From contig NC_079147.1 in the NCBI RefSeq assembly GCF_945859685.1, positions 176,869,174-176,933,173 on the forward strand: a stretch of DNA of 64,000 nucleotides, written 5' to 3'. Each line of letters begins with the position of its first letter. Positions within the stretch are counted from its first letter, which is position 1. Both the position numbers and the translations under genes were made by a program. Positions 1-9,960 of the stretch are shown one piece after another. The notes beneath the pieces are model-generated. The model was given only the letters and a program-made list of their open reading frames with translations, was not told the DNA's origin and did no database searches. The DNA is from Eupeodes corollae (taxonomy: Eukaryota; Arthropoda; Insecta; Diptera; Syrphidae).

Positions 1-82
1 GGGGTAAAAAGCTTCTTCCATCGTCTTAGTGTGTGTTCATTCCACAACAAGTGGTTTGTGACACACAAAATTTAAATGAGCT

Positions 83-330
83 ACGCTGCCGTTGCGTTGG
101 TAGCTCGCATTCGAAGAAGAAGGATGATAATCTAAAAACGAATATGAAAAGCTGAGGGTGCTGTCATTAGTGAAATATTTTTGTGTGTTAAAAGTTTCAC
201 GCAAAAGATCATTTATAAAAATAATAAAGAGTTACGGAGACAAAACGCAGCTTTTGGTCACACCATCATTTATTTCGTGGTTATCAAATTTAAAGGAAAT
301 TTCTAACCCAACAAAGAAAAAATTATCAAT
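83..330 (-). mobile_element. Fragment of a non-LTR retrotransposon (same family as 18.2-21.3 kb)
   Basis: The stretch aligns over about 200 bases with 19151-19350, which lies in the reverse transcriptase part of the LINE at 18.2-21.3 kb. Shared landmarks are ACGCTGCCGTTG, AATCTAAAAACGAATATGAA, AGATCATTTAT and GGAGACAAAACG in the same order. In that element the matching segment encodes the region around motif C of the polymerase on the minus strand. Here the frame is lost, so it is a dead, truncated copy. An ORF that can be read across it on the plus strand (158-478) is an antisense artefact. Confidence 0.7.
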
Positions 331-780
331 ACAAATATACAATCTAATTAAGTATATTCTATGCAATAAATATCTCAAGTTGTATCAATTTCAAATCAAA
401 ATGTATGCGTTTTCACGAACGACGGACGTCTTAGCAGTGATGATGCCTCCTGTAACCCCTCTGCCTGGACTTTTTTAGCATTTGGGGAGGCGTGAAAATA
501 GTTGCGTGCAGACCTTGAAACCTTGTATTCTGTGCACACATAAATAATTGCAAAAATTTAATTTATGACGTTTTTTTACCAAACAAAATTTGAAGGAAAG
601 AAAGTAAGAAATTTTTACGAATTTCTGGACTCTTTTCAACAAAAAAAATGGTGCCACATCCGAAAGTCGTATTGTTTTAATTTTAATATTTTGTTAAAAA
701 AAAATTCCAATACAATTTTATAATGTAATTTTTTCGAAAGCTGATTTCAATAACTTTTCAAGTTATATTAAGAATTTTCG
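331..780. other. AT-rich interval, nothing recognised
   Basis: No reading frame with recognisable motifs, no clear repeat and no RNA gene was seen. The interval separates two LINE relics. Confidence 0.5.
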
Positions 781-2048
781 TTGCAACCAGACACGATCGA
801 ATGTCAAAATTTATCAGAATACTATAACAATTTCTTAAACTACCTGAAAGAGGGTATTGATCTATACGTGCCTACAATTAAATGCTTCAACACATCTGAA
901 CCTAATTGGCACAACAGACAGCTTATTAATTTAAATAATAAAACAAAAAAGCATACAAACTTTCACGGAAATCTCTATGTAATTCCAATCTGCGTACAAA
1001 TTACTTAAATTTGCCGAACAATTTTAACGTACTTAATAAATACCTATACATACATATATAAATTCCTATATGAATAAGAATTATATCAATGAAATTGAAT
1101 CTAAACTTAAAGCCAATAGCAAACATTTCTGGGACTTTATAAAAAATTAAAGAAAATCTAATGGAATACCAAAATGTATGCAGTATTTAGGATCGACTTT
1201 ATATAATCTGACTGACATTTGTAATGCTTTCCCTGACTTTTATAAATCAAATTATATCAATGATAAATGATAACTTAATTTTTCTTGATGTAAAGTCCTT
1301 TAGCAATATAAACATAGGACACTTAAGTATAACTTTACCAGAAGTACAAAATGCATTAAAGGAGTTAAACGAAGATAATAATGTTGGCCCTGATGGAATT
1401 CCCCTTATTCTTTTAATAAAGTGTGTCTCCGCTTGTTGCAAAATTTTATTCATCTGTTTGAATAACTCACTTCATGATGGGCTGATTCTTCCTGAATGGA
1501 AAACGTCCTATATAATGCCAATCCATAAAAAATGGTTCTAAGCAAGACGTTTGTATCTCCTTTTCAACACGGTTTCGTTTCTGGTAGATCCACTTCTACG
1601 AACTTAGCTATTTGTACTAATTATGTAGTGAATGAAATGGAGAAGGGTCCCCAAGTGAATTTTTTTCACACAAATTTCGCTAAGGTATTTGATAGGGTGC
1701 ATCGCCATATTCTATTGAAAAAACTTTTAAAAAATCGGGTTTCATTCTAACATGCTTAACTGGTTAAAAACATATTTAAATAATCGTTGTCAGTATGTAC
1801 GTATTGATTCAAATCTATCAAGTTCTATAATTGTTTCATCAGGAGTTCCCCAGGGAAGCCATTTAGGTCCGATATTATTTTTCGTTTTCATTAATGACTT
1901 ATCTAGTGTACTTCAAAACTCAATTTATGTCCTGTTTGCAGATGATCGGAAATTTGTTAGATGTATGCAAAGTACAAGCGATTGCGATCCTTTGCAAATT
2001 TAAGACTTTCTGACTGGTGTAAGATGAATCAATTAAATCTGAACATTC
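781..2048 (+). pseudogene. Decayed non-LTR retrotransposon polymerase (Jockey/CR1-like)
   Basis: Four broken frames together follow the order of a LINE polymerase. 781-1008 encodes the linker between endonuclease and reverse transcriptase (EPNWHNRQLINLNNKTKKH). 1224-1541 has the first RT block (NVGPDGIPLILLIK, then LPEWKTSYIMPIHK). 1532-1750 has QHGFVSGRSTSTNL and motif A read as NFAKVFDRVHR. 1752-2003 has motif B (SSGVPQGSHLGPILF) and motif C (FADD). The frame after 2003 still reads DWCKMNQLNLN. Stops and shifts between blocks make it non-functional. Close relatives in this window are 42250-43090 (plus) and 49742-51785 (minus). The endonuclease and 3' tail are missing, so this is an internal fragment. 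Confidence 0.88.
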
Positions 2049-2690
2049 CTTAATGTCAATCACTCTATTTTACCCGCCGCCAATTTTGAATTGACTACAA
2101 TTATAAATTTTGACAACTTTGTATGGAAGGATATAATTTGGATGTCAATATCTTTATTTGGTATTCGGGCAGAAAAGTCATTTGAACAATTTTTAAAAGT
2201 ATTTTTTAAGGATTTTATTTTGTATAAAAAATACTTAGTCATTTTAATCTGTTTATGCTTTTATTTATTTTGCTTTGGTTTTGATGAAAACAGTGATTTT
2301 TTTATTTCTTGATCATTTTCGTTTAGTCCTAATTTAAAAATAACTATAAAAATAATAATTTTCAAAATTTTTATGTTATGAATTTTTTTGTGAATCCCAT
2401 TCTTGAGACTTCTAAGAACAGAATGTACGAGTATATCTCAAATTACAAAAGAAATATTAAACCATCTGTACACAACTAAAGAAGATTTCTCAAAGGACTA
2501 TTATTTTCTTAAAATGATGGGGTAGAAGATTTTTTGCTTTGGGTTTCTGTTTGAAATGTGAGAAGTACGACAGAGAAAAATATTTATGTATACATATATT
2601 TAACTATGATTAGTTAAATCAAGAAATGTTTTAAAAATTGATTAAAAATATCAAATCAATAACATTGTAAACAAGTAATTTTTATATTTC
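2049..2690. other. AT-rich interval, nothing recognised
   Basis: Short ORFs read on both strands here but have no recognisable motif. It may include the 3' untranslated part of the preceding LINE relic, which cannot be delimited. Confidence 0.4.
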
Positions 2691-2830
2691 GATTCAAAGT
2701 TATTGTAATCGGATTGATAAGTTGAATTAAAAATGTTGACATAATTCAAGGTTTCAAAAGTCATGGCTTTTAGAAAGATATCTGTGTATGTTTTTACGTC
2801 CAAAATAACATTCTGTGTCTTTCACATCAC
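2691..2830 (-). repeat. Degenerate 3' end of element R
   Basis: The order AAAGTTATTGTAATCGG, TGTTGACAT, TTCAAGG, TTTTAGAAAGATATCTGTG and TTTTTACGTCC matches the reversed 3' end of element R as seen at 6421-6560. It is clearly diverged and the terminal palindrome is lost. Confidence 0.6.
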
Positions 2831-3020
2831 AAGAACTATCAAAGACATAAACATCGTATATAGTTTCTCTTAAAGGTTATGACATCATCATGTGCAGAAA
2901 AGGCATTTGTTGGTTTAAAATATCTTGTACATTTGATGGTATTCATACAACTTACCGTTTTTATGTGAGTTTAAAATTCAACTAACAGTTTTTATTTTTT
3001 GTAAATGAAAATAAATTATA

Positions 3021-4762
3021 AAAAAGAGGCTGGGATGCGACCCACACTGATAACTTCCCATCCCGTCTGTCGATTTGTCTTGCTTAAAAGTTTGTCTATT
3101 TGTACTCGTATCAATTTTTACCAAAATTGCGTACTATTTTTTGTTGATTTTATTTTTTTATAAAAAAACGGACTGTTGGATTTTTATATAAAAATTACTG
3201 AATATCAAAAACAATATTTTCTGTGAAATCAAATAAGTTTGAAGCCAATATTTTTAATTTTAAAAAAGCTATTTGAGTCGAAAGTAAATTTTTTACCAAG
3301 TTTTATAATTTTTTTTAGGGTTTTATTTAAAAAAAAACTGACACTTCGATTTTTTTCAAAATGTTATCGAATGTTCAAACCAATATTTCTTATGAGAAAA
3401 AATTAGTTGGAAGCCAATATTTCAATTTTTGAAAAGATATTTGAGTCGAAAATCAATTTTTACCATCTTTTGTTAAATTTTGTTTAGGTTTTTAATTTTT
3501 TGTACAAAAACTGTCAATTCGATTTTTTTCAAAATTTTACTGAATGTTAGAAACAATATTTTTTGAAGGATAAAAGTTGTTTAAAGCCAATATCTACAAT
3601 TTTCGAAAAGATATTTGAGTCGAAAATCAATTTTTACCAACTTTTATACATTTTTTTTTAGGTTTTTATTTTTTGTAAAAAAATTGTCTGTTCGATTTTT
3701 CTCAAAATTTGTCCTAATGTTGAAAACAATATTTCTTATAAGTACAAATTAGTTAGAAGCTATTATCCTAAATTTTTAAAAAGATGTTTGAGTCGAAAAT
3801 CATATTTTACCAACTTTTGTTAATTTTTTTACGGTTTTTAATTTTTTGTAAGAAAACTGTCAATTCGATTTTTTTCAAAATTTTACTGAATGTTGGCAAC
3901 AATGTTTTTTGAAAGATAATAGTAGATTAAAGCCAATATCTCAAAGTTTTGAAAAGATATTTGAGTCGAAAATCAATTTTTACCAATTTTATTAATTTTA
4001 TCTTTAGGTTTTTATTTTTTGTAAAAAAACTATGAATTCGATTTTTCTTAACATTTTGCAGATTGATGAAAACAATATTTCTTATAAGATAAAATAAGTT
4101 TGGAGCCTATTTTTAAAGTTTTTAAAAGATATTTGAATCGATATTCAATTTTCACCAACTTTGAATAATGTATTTTTTAGATTTTTATTTTTATAAAAAA
4201 ACTGCCAATTCGATTTTTCTCAGATATCAAAAACTTTATTTTTCGTTGCATAAAATTGTTCTGGAGATGAAATCATATTTTAGTCGTATAATTTTGGAGG
4301 TGACAAATTTTTTTTCCAGTTTTTTTGATTTATAAAAAAAACCGTTAAATGGATTTTTTTCAAAAAATATACTCCTTTGATATCACGTTACAATATATTA
4401 TATAAAATTTAATTCAAGTCTCTAGGTTTTTTTGGTTCGTAAGATATTTAGGGTTAACCAAAATGTTCACCTTTTTTCAAACTGCTATAGTAAAAAAACC
4501 ACCCACACAATTTTCTTGTAAGCGCTTTCTGCATCTTTTTATCTGTACAACAAAATTTATTTGAAGTCGATATCTCTTCTGGTTCTGGAACTATGGAAGA
4601 CGAAAAAAACGTCGCGAACGTACGTACACACGCACGCACAGACATCTTTCTAAAAACCTTTTATTTCGACTCTAGGGACCTTGAAACGTCAAGAAATGTC
4701 AAAATGTTCAATTTGACAAATCGGACCCATTACAATAACTTCCTATGGGAAGTTAAAAATAA
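3021..4762 (+). mobile_element. Element R, long copy with 173-bp tandem array
   Basis: The copy begins AAAAGAGGCTGGGATGCGAC, followed by ACTGATAACTTCCCATCCCG, and ends CTTCCTATGGGAAGTTAA. The same ends occur in copies at 6411, 12049, 55053 and 61911. The interior is a tandem array: the TCGATTTTT word recurs at 3346, 3519, 3692, 3865, 4038 and 4210, a period of 173, 173, 173, 173 and 172 bp, flanked by a 169-bp unit before and a shorter unit (140 bp) after. Each unit also carries TTGAAAACAATATTTCTTAT, GAAAAGATATTTGAGTCGAA and AATCAATTTTTACCAAC. A non-repeated 3' module (about 4430-4762) holds an ACGTACGT-rich tract and the hairpin. No protein domain was found. The class is unknown: the hairpin end and T-rich target recall Helentron-type non-autonomous elements, but that is inference. 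Confidence 0.85.
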
Positions 4763-4920
4763 TATTATATACATTCAAATTTAATACTACCAAAAAACAT
4801 CACGACTGTGTCGCATTAACTTGCTCCTGTATCCAAAGAGTATGTTTTAGAACCTATATTTTAAGATTTAGAATTTTACCTGCAAAATAACATTGTTTCC
4901 AAAAATTTAAATAAATAGAA

Positions 4921-5000
4921 AGTTATTTTAGTCGTTCCGATTTGTTGAAATGAAAATTTTGGCATATCTCAATGTTTCAAGGTCCATACAATCTAAATCG
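4921..5000 (-). repeat. Degenerate 3' end of element R
   Basis: AAAGTTATTTTAGTCGTTCCGATTTGTTGAAATGAAAATTTTGG and TTTCAAGGTCC (read in pieces) follow the order of the reversed R 3' end. It is a short relic only. Confidence 0.5.
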
Positions 5001-5280
5001 AATATTTTTAAATAATAAAAACCTTAAATTTTGGTAAATAATGTTTTCGACAAATAAGATTATTAAATTCAAAATCAGTTGACTCTGCATACGAACCAAT
5101 TGGCTTTTTTCTTGACAAAAAAAGAAAACCTACAAAAATTTACTTAGGTTATTCAAAAAAAATTGATTTTTAACTAAAGCATTTTAAGAACAAAAAATTA
5201 CTATTGACTCTAAACTTATTTGTTCTTATACACAGTTTCGTTATCATAATTACATAGCTATTTTTAAAACTAAAAAAATG

Positions 5281-5490
5281 GGTCCCCTGATTTCGTCCTT
5301 CTGTCTGTCCTCGCCCCTACAGCTCAAACCAGTGAGTCGATTGAGTTTAAACTTTGAAGTTTAGGTTTTAAGCAGATTCACGTTAGGTGTTTTTTGTTTA
5401 TTTTTTAAGACTAAAAATAACAGTGGTCCTCACACAAATTTGTTGATCAAAAATCAAGAGTTCGAGTTTTCTCATAAACGAACCGAAAGA
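5281..5490 (+). repeat. Dispersed repeat related to 15780-15910
   Basis: The words TTTTAAGCAGATTCACGTTAG, GTGTTTTTTG, AAGACTAAAAATAA and TCAAGAGTTCGAGTTTT occur in the same order at about 15810-15915. This looks like the 5' part of an R-related subfamily, since the 15.8-kb copy continues into R-type sequence. The function is unknown. Confidence 0.5.
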
Positions 5491-5960
5491 TTTGTATTAA
5501 ATTATCTATGAACTTTATTTTCTTAACTTGTCTTCTTTCAATAAAAAAATATATTTGTTTTGCTCCAGCAGGATGCGTTATTTTGCTTTTAAGCTTTCTG
5601 AAAAACAAATGCACATCATTTAAATAATTTGTTTTCCTTAAGCTCCTATATTGATACAAAATTTAAATTTTTGAATTACATGTGAAGTTCATATTAATTT
5701 GCTTCAAAAAACTGCATTCTAAAAATATTCTTAAACTAAAATCGAAAAGTGAAAATTTAATAAAAATCTATCGGGCTTTTCTTCTTTAACATCGAATTTT
5801 CGATTTTTGCCAAAAAAAAATGTATGGAGACTTGTTATTTTGGTTGTTGGGGCGAGTATGATGTATGATGATAATTTATTTCCTGTGAGGTTTTGGGTTT
5901 TCCATTTTAGGGGCATTAATAAATGTTTTTAGGAAAATCAGGATTTATAGAAGCAAAATC
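5491..5960. other. AT-rich interval, nothing recognised
   Basis: Short minus-strand ORFs (5447-5659 and 5731-5916) show no recognisable domain. No repeat boundary was seen. Confidence 0.4.
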
Positions 5961-6410
5961 ATGTAGGATGCGACCCAAACTGATAACTTCCCATCCCGTC
6001 TATCGATTTGTCTGGATTAAAAGGTTTTTAAGTTTTCGAGTTTTGTTAAAAAAGTTATTAATTAAATTATTCTAAAAAAATTTAAAAATAGTTTGATTTC
6101 GAAATCTATTTTATTTAACGACATTTATAGTCGTGAACCAATTTTTACAGATCTTAGTAACATTTCTTAAAAGTTTTTATTTCTAATACAAACAAATACA
6201 AATTGGATGAATGAAATCAATTTTAAGTTAATGTTTTCCATTATTCACGGGATATCGAGAACCAAACATCAATTTTTACCAATTTTGTGTACTATTTTTG
6301 TAGATTTTATTTTTTTATGAAAAAACTGACTGTTTTAAAGCCTAATACCTTAAATTTTTGAAAAGATATTTGAGTCGAAAATCATTTTTTACAAACTTTT
6401 ATTAATTTTT

Positions 6411-7873
6411 TAACTTCCCATAGGAAGTTATTGTAATGGGTCCGATTTGTCAAATTGAAAATTTTGACATTTCTCGACGTTTCAAGGTCCCTAGAGTCGA
6501 AATAAAAGATTTTTAGAAAGATGTCTGTGCGTGCGTGTGTACGTACGTTTGTACGTCCGTACGTACGTTTGTACGTCCGTACGTACGTTTGTACGTCCGT
6601 ACGTTCGCGACGGTTTTTTCGTCCTCCATTGCTCAAGAACCAGAAGAGATGTCGACTTCAAATAAATTTTGTGATACAGATAATAAGGCAGAAAGATGCA
6701 GAAAGGGCTCTCAAGAAAATTGTGTGAATGGTTTTTTTACCATAGCAGTTTAAAAAAAAGGTGAACATTTTAGTTAACCCTAAATATCTTACGAACCAAA
6801 AACGCTAGAGACTTGAATTAAATTTTATATAATATCTTGTAACGTGATACCAAACAGGTTTATTTTTTGAAACAAATCAATATAACGGTTTTTTTATAAA
6901 TCAATAAAACTGAAAAAAAAAATTTGTCACCTCCAAAATTTTACGACTGAAATATGATTTCATCTGTAAAACAATTTTGTGCAACGAAGAATAATAATTT
7001 TAACATCTTATACAATTTTGAGAAAAATCGAATTGACAGTTTTTTTTTATAAAAAATAAAAATCTAAAAAAAACATTACTCAAAGTTCGTACAAATTGAA
7101 TATCGATTCAAATATCTTTTCAAAAACTTGAAAATTAGGCTTCAAGCTTATTTTATCTTATAAGAAATGTTGTTTTTAATATTTTGAAAAATGTTGAGAA
7201 AAATCGAATTTACAGTTTTTTTACAAAAAATAAAAACCTAAAAAAAAATGTATAAAAGTTGGTAAAAATTGATTTTCGACTCATATATCTTTTCAAAACT
7301 TTAAGATATTGACTTTAATTTACTTTTATCTTTCAAAAAATCTTGCTGTCAACATTCAGTTAAAGTTTGAAAAAATCTATTTGACAATTTTTTTACAAAA
7401 AATTAAAAACAGAAAAAAAATTAACAAAAGTTGGTAAAAAATGATTTTCGACTGAAATATCATTTAAAAACTTTGCGATAATATCTTCTAACTAATTTTT
7501 TCTTATAAGAAATATTGTTTTCAACTTTAGGACAAATTTTGAGAAAAATCGAATCGACAGTTTTTTTACAAAAAAATAAAACGTAAAAAAAAACAATACT
7601 AAAACTTGGTAAAAATTTACTTTCGGCTCGAATAGCTTTTTTAAAATTAAAAATATTGGCTTCAAACTTATTTGATTTCACAGAAAATATTGTTTTTGAT
7701 ATTCAGTAATTTTTATATAAAAATCCAACAGTCCGTTTTTTTATAAAAAAATAAAATCAACAAAAAATAGTACGCAATTTTGGTAAAAATTGATACGAGT
7801 ACAAATAGACAAACTTTTAAGCAAGACAAATCGACAGACGGGATAGGAAGTTATCGCATCCCAGCCTCTTTTT
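6411..7873 (-). mobile_element. Element R, complete inverted copy nested in another R copy
   Basis: Read on the minus strand it starts AAAAGAGGCTGGGATGCGAT and ends in the hairpin CTTCCTATGGGAAGTTA. It is about 1463 bp with several 173-bp units inside. Both ends are the family ends, and both flanks belong to a plus-strand R unit, so this is a clean insertion that defines the boundaries of the mobile unit. The flanks are T-runs on both sides, so a target duplication, if present, would be hidden in poly-T. Relative to 3021-4762, the sequence GCGACCCACACTGATAAC near the 5' end is shortened by a small deletion (GCGATAACTTCC). No coding capacity is recognised. Confidence 0.85.
6541..6603. repeat. 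20-bp tandem repeat, three units
   Basis: ACGTACGTTTGTACGTCCGT is repeated three times without change inside the 3' module of the R copy. Other R copies have shorter versions (13060-13092, 56225-56260). The ORFs rich in V, R, T and Y that read through this tract are products of the repeat, not genes. Confidence 0.9.
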
Positions 7874-8110
7874 TAGGTTTTTATTTTTAGTCAAAAAACA
7901 GTAAATTTGATTTTTCTCAAAATTTCATCGAATGTTTAGAGCAATATTTTTTATAAAATAAAATTAGTTTGAAGACAATATGTCGAAGCTTGAAAAGATA
8001 TTTAAGATATTTAGGGTTTTAATTTTTTGTAAAAAAATTGTCAAAATGGTTCTGAATGTTAAAAGCAACATTTCTTATTATATTACATATAGGACATATT
8101 TGAAAATCTT

Positions 8111-9420
8111 CTACAGTATTTCCTCGGTTTTTTTTATTAATAAGGCTCAAAATTACCTAGGTTGCAAATTTCAAAATCGGTTTTATGAAAAAAAAATTGC
8201 AAGCTAAAATGATGAATTTTAGCTTATACTGTTTTAAAATTTTTAATAAACTTTGACAGGGCAGCGCATACAATTTTATACTTTATTAGAAATATTTTTT
8301 AGTATTAAATATCTAATAGAAACCATCAATTTGGGAACGGTTTTCTAAGTTTGATAAAATCAACAAAATAAAGCACATAATTTAAGCTTTGATTTATAAC
8401 ATGGGTGTACAGTATATCTATATTAAATAAGCAATAATGAAAACAATACATACAAAATCTTTTACAAAGAAAATACGTCAAAACATGTCCGGGAACGTTC
8501 CCGAAATGACCGTTCACGAAATGGCGATTTCAAATAAGAGCGCCCTTTGAGTATACGGCGGCCATCTTAAAAGCGATCTGACTTTGTCAATAGGAACATA
8601 TTTGATGTTCCTTTGTTACTTCGAGTTGTAAAAAAGAATTTCATCAATAATTAAATGAAATAAGTACGTTCACGGAATGACGGACTATTGATGTACGCTG
8701 TACAAATAATGAATACAAAGGTACTTAACATTTAGATATAATTTATTTGACGAAAAATACTCTGACAGCCGGCTTTGTTATTGTTCTCTTCCTCGACTGA
8801 CGTTTGACACCGAATAGATGGATTAACTTTAAATTATTTTTGATCCATTATCGATATGTTCACTGAAATGACTTTTGCGGTATTGGACAAACTATTTTTT
8901 TATTTTTATAGTTAAAAATAAAAAATCTTTTAGTATCCTCTATGAAACTACATTTTGTATACAAAATACGGTGTATTAAGTAATGACCGGGGTTAAATAC
9001 CTTAAATTTTTCAATTATATTTTGGACTGGTTGTTGAAGATTGTAAATTAGGACGTGTGTCCGAAATGATTTTCTATGCGTGTTTATTGATTTCATTTAA
9101 AATTCATATTATTAATAAATTATATTGTTTGATGGACACACAAAAAGATTAGTTTTAGTATTTTATTCATTTTTTTTTGTTTTCAATTAAGTCAAGATTT
9201 AAGGCATTAAATTTCTAGCAGAACCAATTCTGCACCTTGGTGATTTTGAGCTATAAGCTTACAAATTCAGGAGAATGAAGTGAATAGGCTTTTCAAATAT
9301 GGACAATATAAACAAAAAAACTCATTTTTGTATGAATGTGTTCCTTGGATGGTGCCATTACAAAACGATTCAACAAATTAAAAAAAAAATATATAAATTA
9401 CGAACGAAAAATCATATCAG
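8111..9420. other. Interval with scattered TTCACGAAATGAC-like words
   Basis: No coding region was recognised. Related words recur: GTTCCCGAAATGACCG (8490), GTTCACGAAATGG (8511), GTTCACGGAATGACGG (8668), GTTCACTGAAATGAC (8858) and TGTCCGAAATGATT (9059). They could be subterminal repeats of an old DNA transposon, possibly the one whose transposase relic follows at 9425-9960, but no inverted termini were found. Confidence 0.35.
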
Positions 9421-9424
9421 TCAA

Positions 9425-9960
9425 CTGATGTCCATTTTATTTTTTTAAAACAATCCTGCGGACATTAAGAAAAGTTCCGCATACTCCTTTGAATGTTTTT
9501 GATTATTGTATCACTTCGGCGTCGAGTGGTTTATATATATTCTATATGTGGTGATCATGGGGCCATTTCAAATCAGCTCCCAAAAAAATCAGACGTCCAG
9601 GGAATATTTTTCTTAAGAACCCATTGTTGCTGTGGATGTATGGCTAGTTTTCAAGTTGATGGGTCATCTTCTTAGTTCCAGCAAAGACAAATCAAGAAGC
9701 CAAAATCAGTAACAATCTGTGTTGACAGTGACAGCCTGATTATTTTCACGAAAAAAAGAACGGACCAATAATGAGGTTACGACTGATTCCAAAGCAAACA
9801 TTGACTTTGGGACTGTGGAGAGGTCATTCGTCATTCATGTAGCTCTTGTGGGTTTTCAGAGGCCCAGTAACGAAAGTTTTGCTTATTAACTACTCCTGCT
9901 AAATGAGAGTCGATCGTCTCAGTGTTTCAATAAAAGATTGCTTGTTGCAATGAACAAGTT
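9425..9960 (-). pseudogene. Tc1/mariner-superfamily transposase relic
   Basis: Minus-strand translation in shifting frames gives a familiar order for mariner-type DDE transposases: VNKQNFRYWASENPQELHE, then KVNVCFGIS, LIIGPFFFREN, QAVTVNTDCY, then FPGRLI and DLKWP. The VNKQNFRYW...LHE block sits just after the first catalytic Asp region of the family, and the GP-FFE-NG and FPGRLIS blocks are also diagnostic. The segment expected to hold the second Asp (WFQQDGA-type) is lost, and several stops and shifts are present, so it is dead. The N-terminal DNA-binding part is missing. The plus-strand ORF at 9493-9675 is a shadow. The family match is from memory of conserved blocks. Confidence 0.75.

Larger units (their letters stand above)
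5961..8110 (+). mobile_element. Element R copy interrupted by a second, inverted R copy
   Basis: It starts with a good 5' end (GGATGCGACCCAAACTGATAACTTCCC at 5968, read in two parts) and runs into one tandem unit up to about 6410. It is then broken by a complete minus-strand R copy (6411-7873). The plus-strand tandem units resume at once: 6401-6410 ends in ATTAATTTTT and 7874 continues AGGTTTTTATTTTT, which is how the uninterrupted unit reads elsewhere (for example 3646-3672). The copy fades out near 8110 without a 3' hairpin. Confidence 0.75.

Noticed and set aside
3021..4762. CRISPR-like array suggested by regular spacing
   Set aside because: There are no short identical repeats with unique spacers. 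The whole 173-bp unit is repeated and the DNA is eukaryotic.
3021..4762. Element R as a plain centromeric-type satellite
   Set aside because: Copies are dispersed, in both orientations, with fixed ends, and one is cleanly nested in another. That is mobile-element behaviour.
6382..6753. Overlapping ORFs rich in Val, Arg, Thr and Tyr on both strands
   Set aside because: They are translations of the ACGTACGT-rich tandem tract inside element R and occur in several frames at once.
6411..7873. Element R as a proven Helentron
   Set aside because: The terminal hairpin and T-rich target fit, but no Rep or helicase partner and no canonical 5' end were seen. The class is left open.
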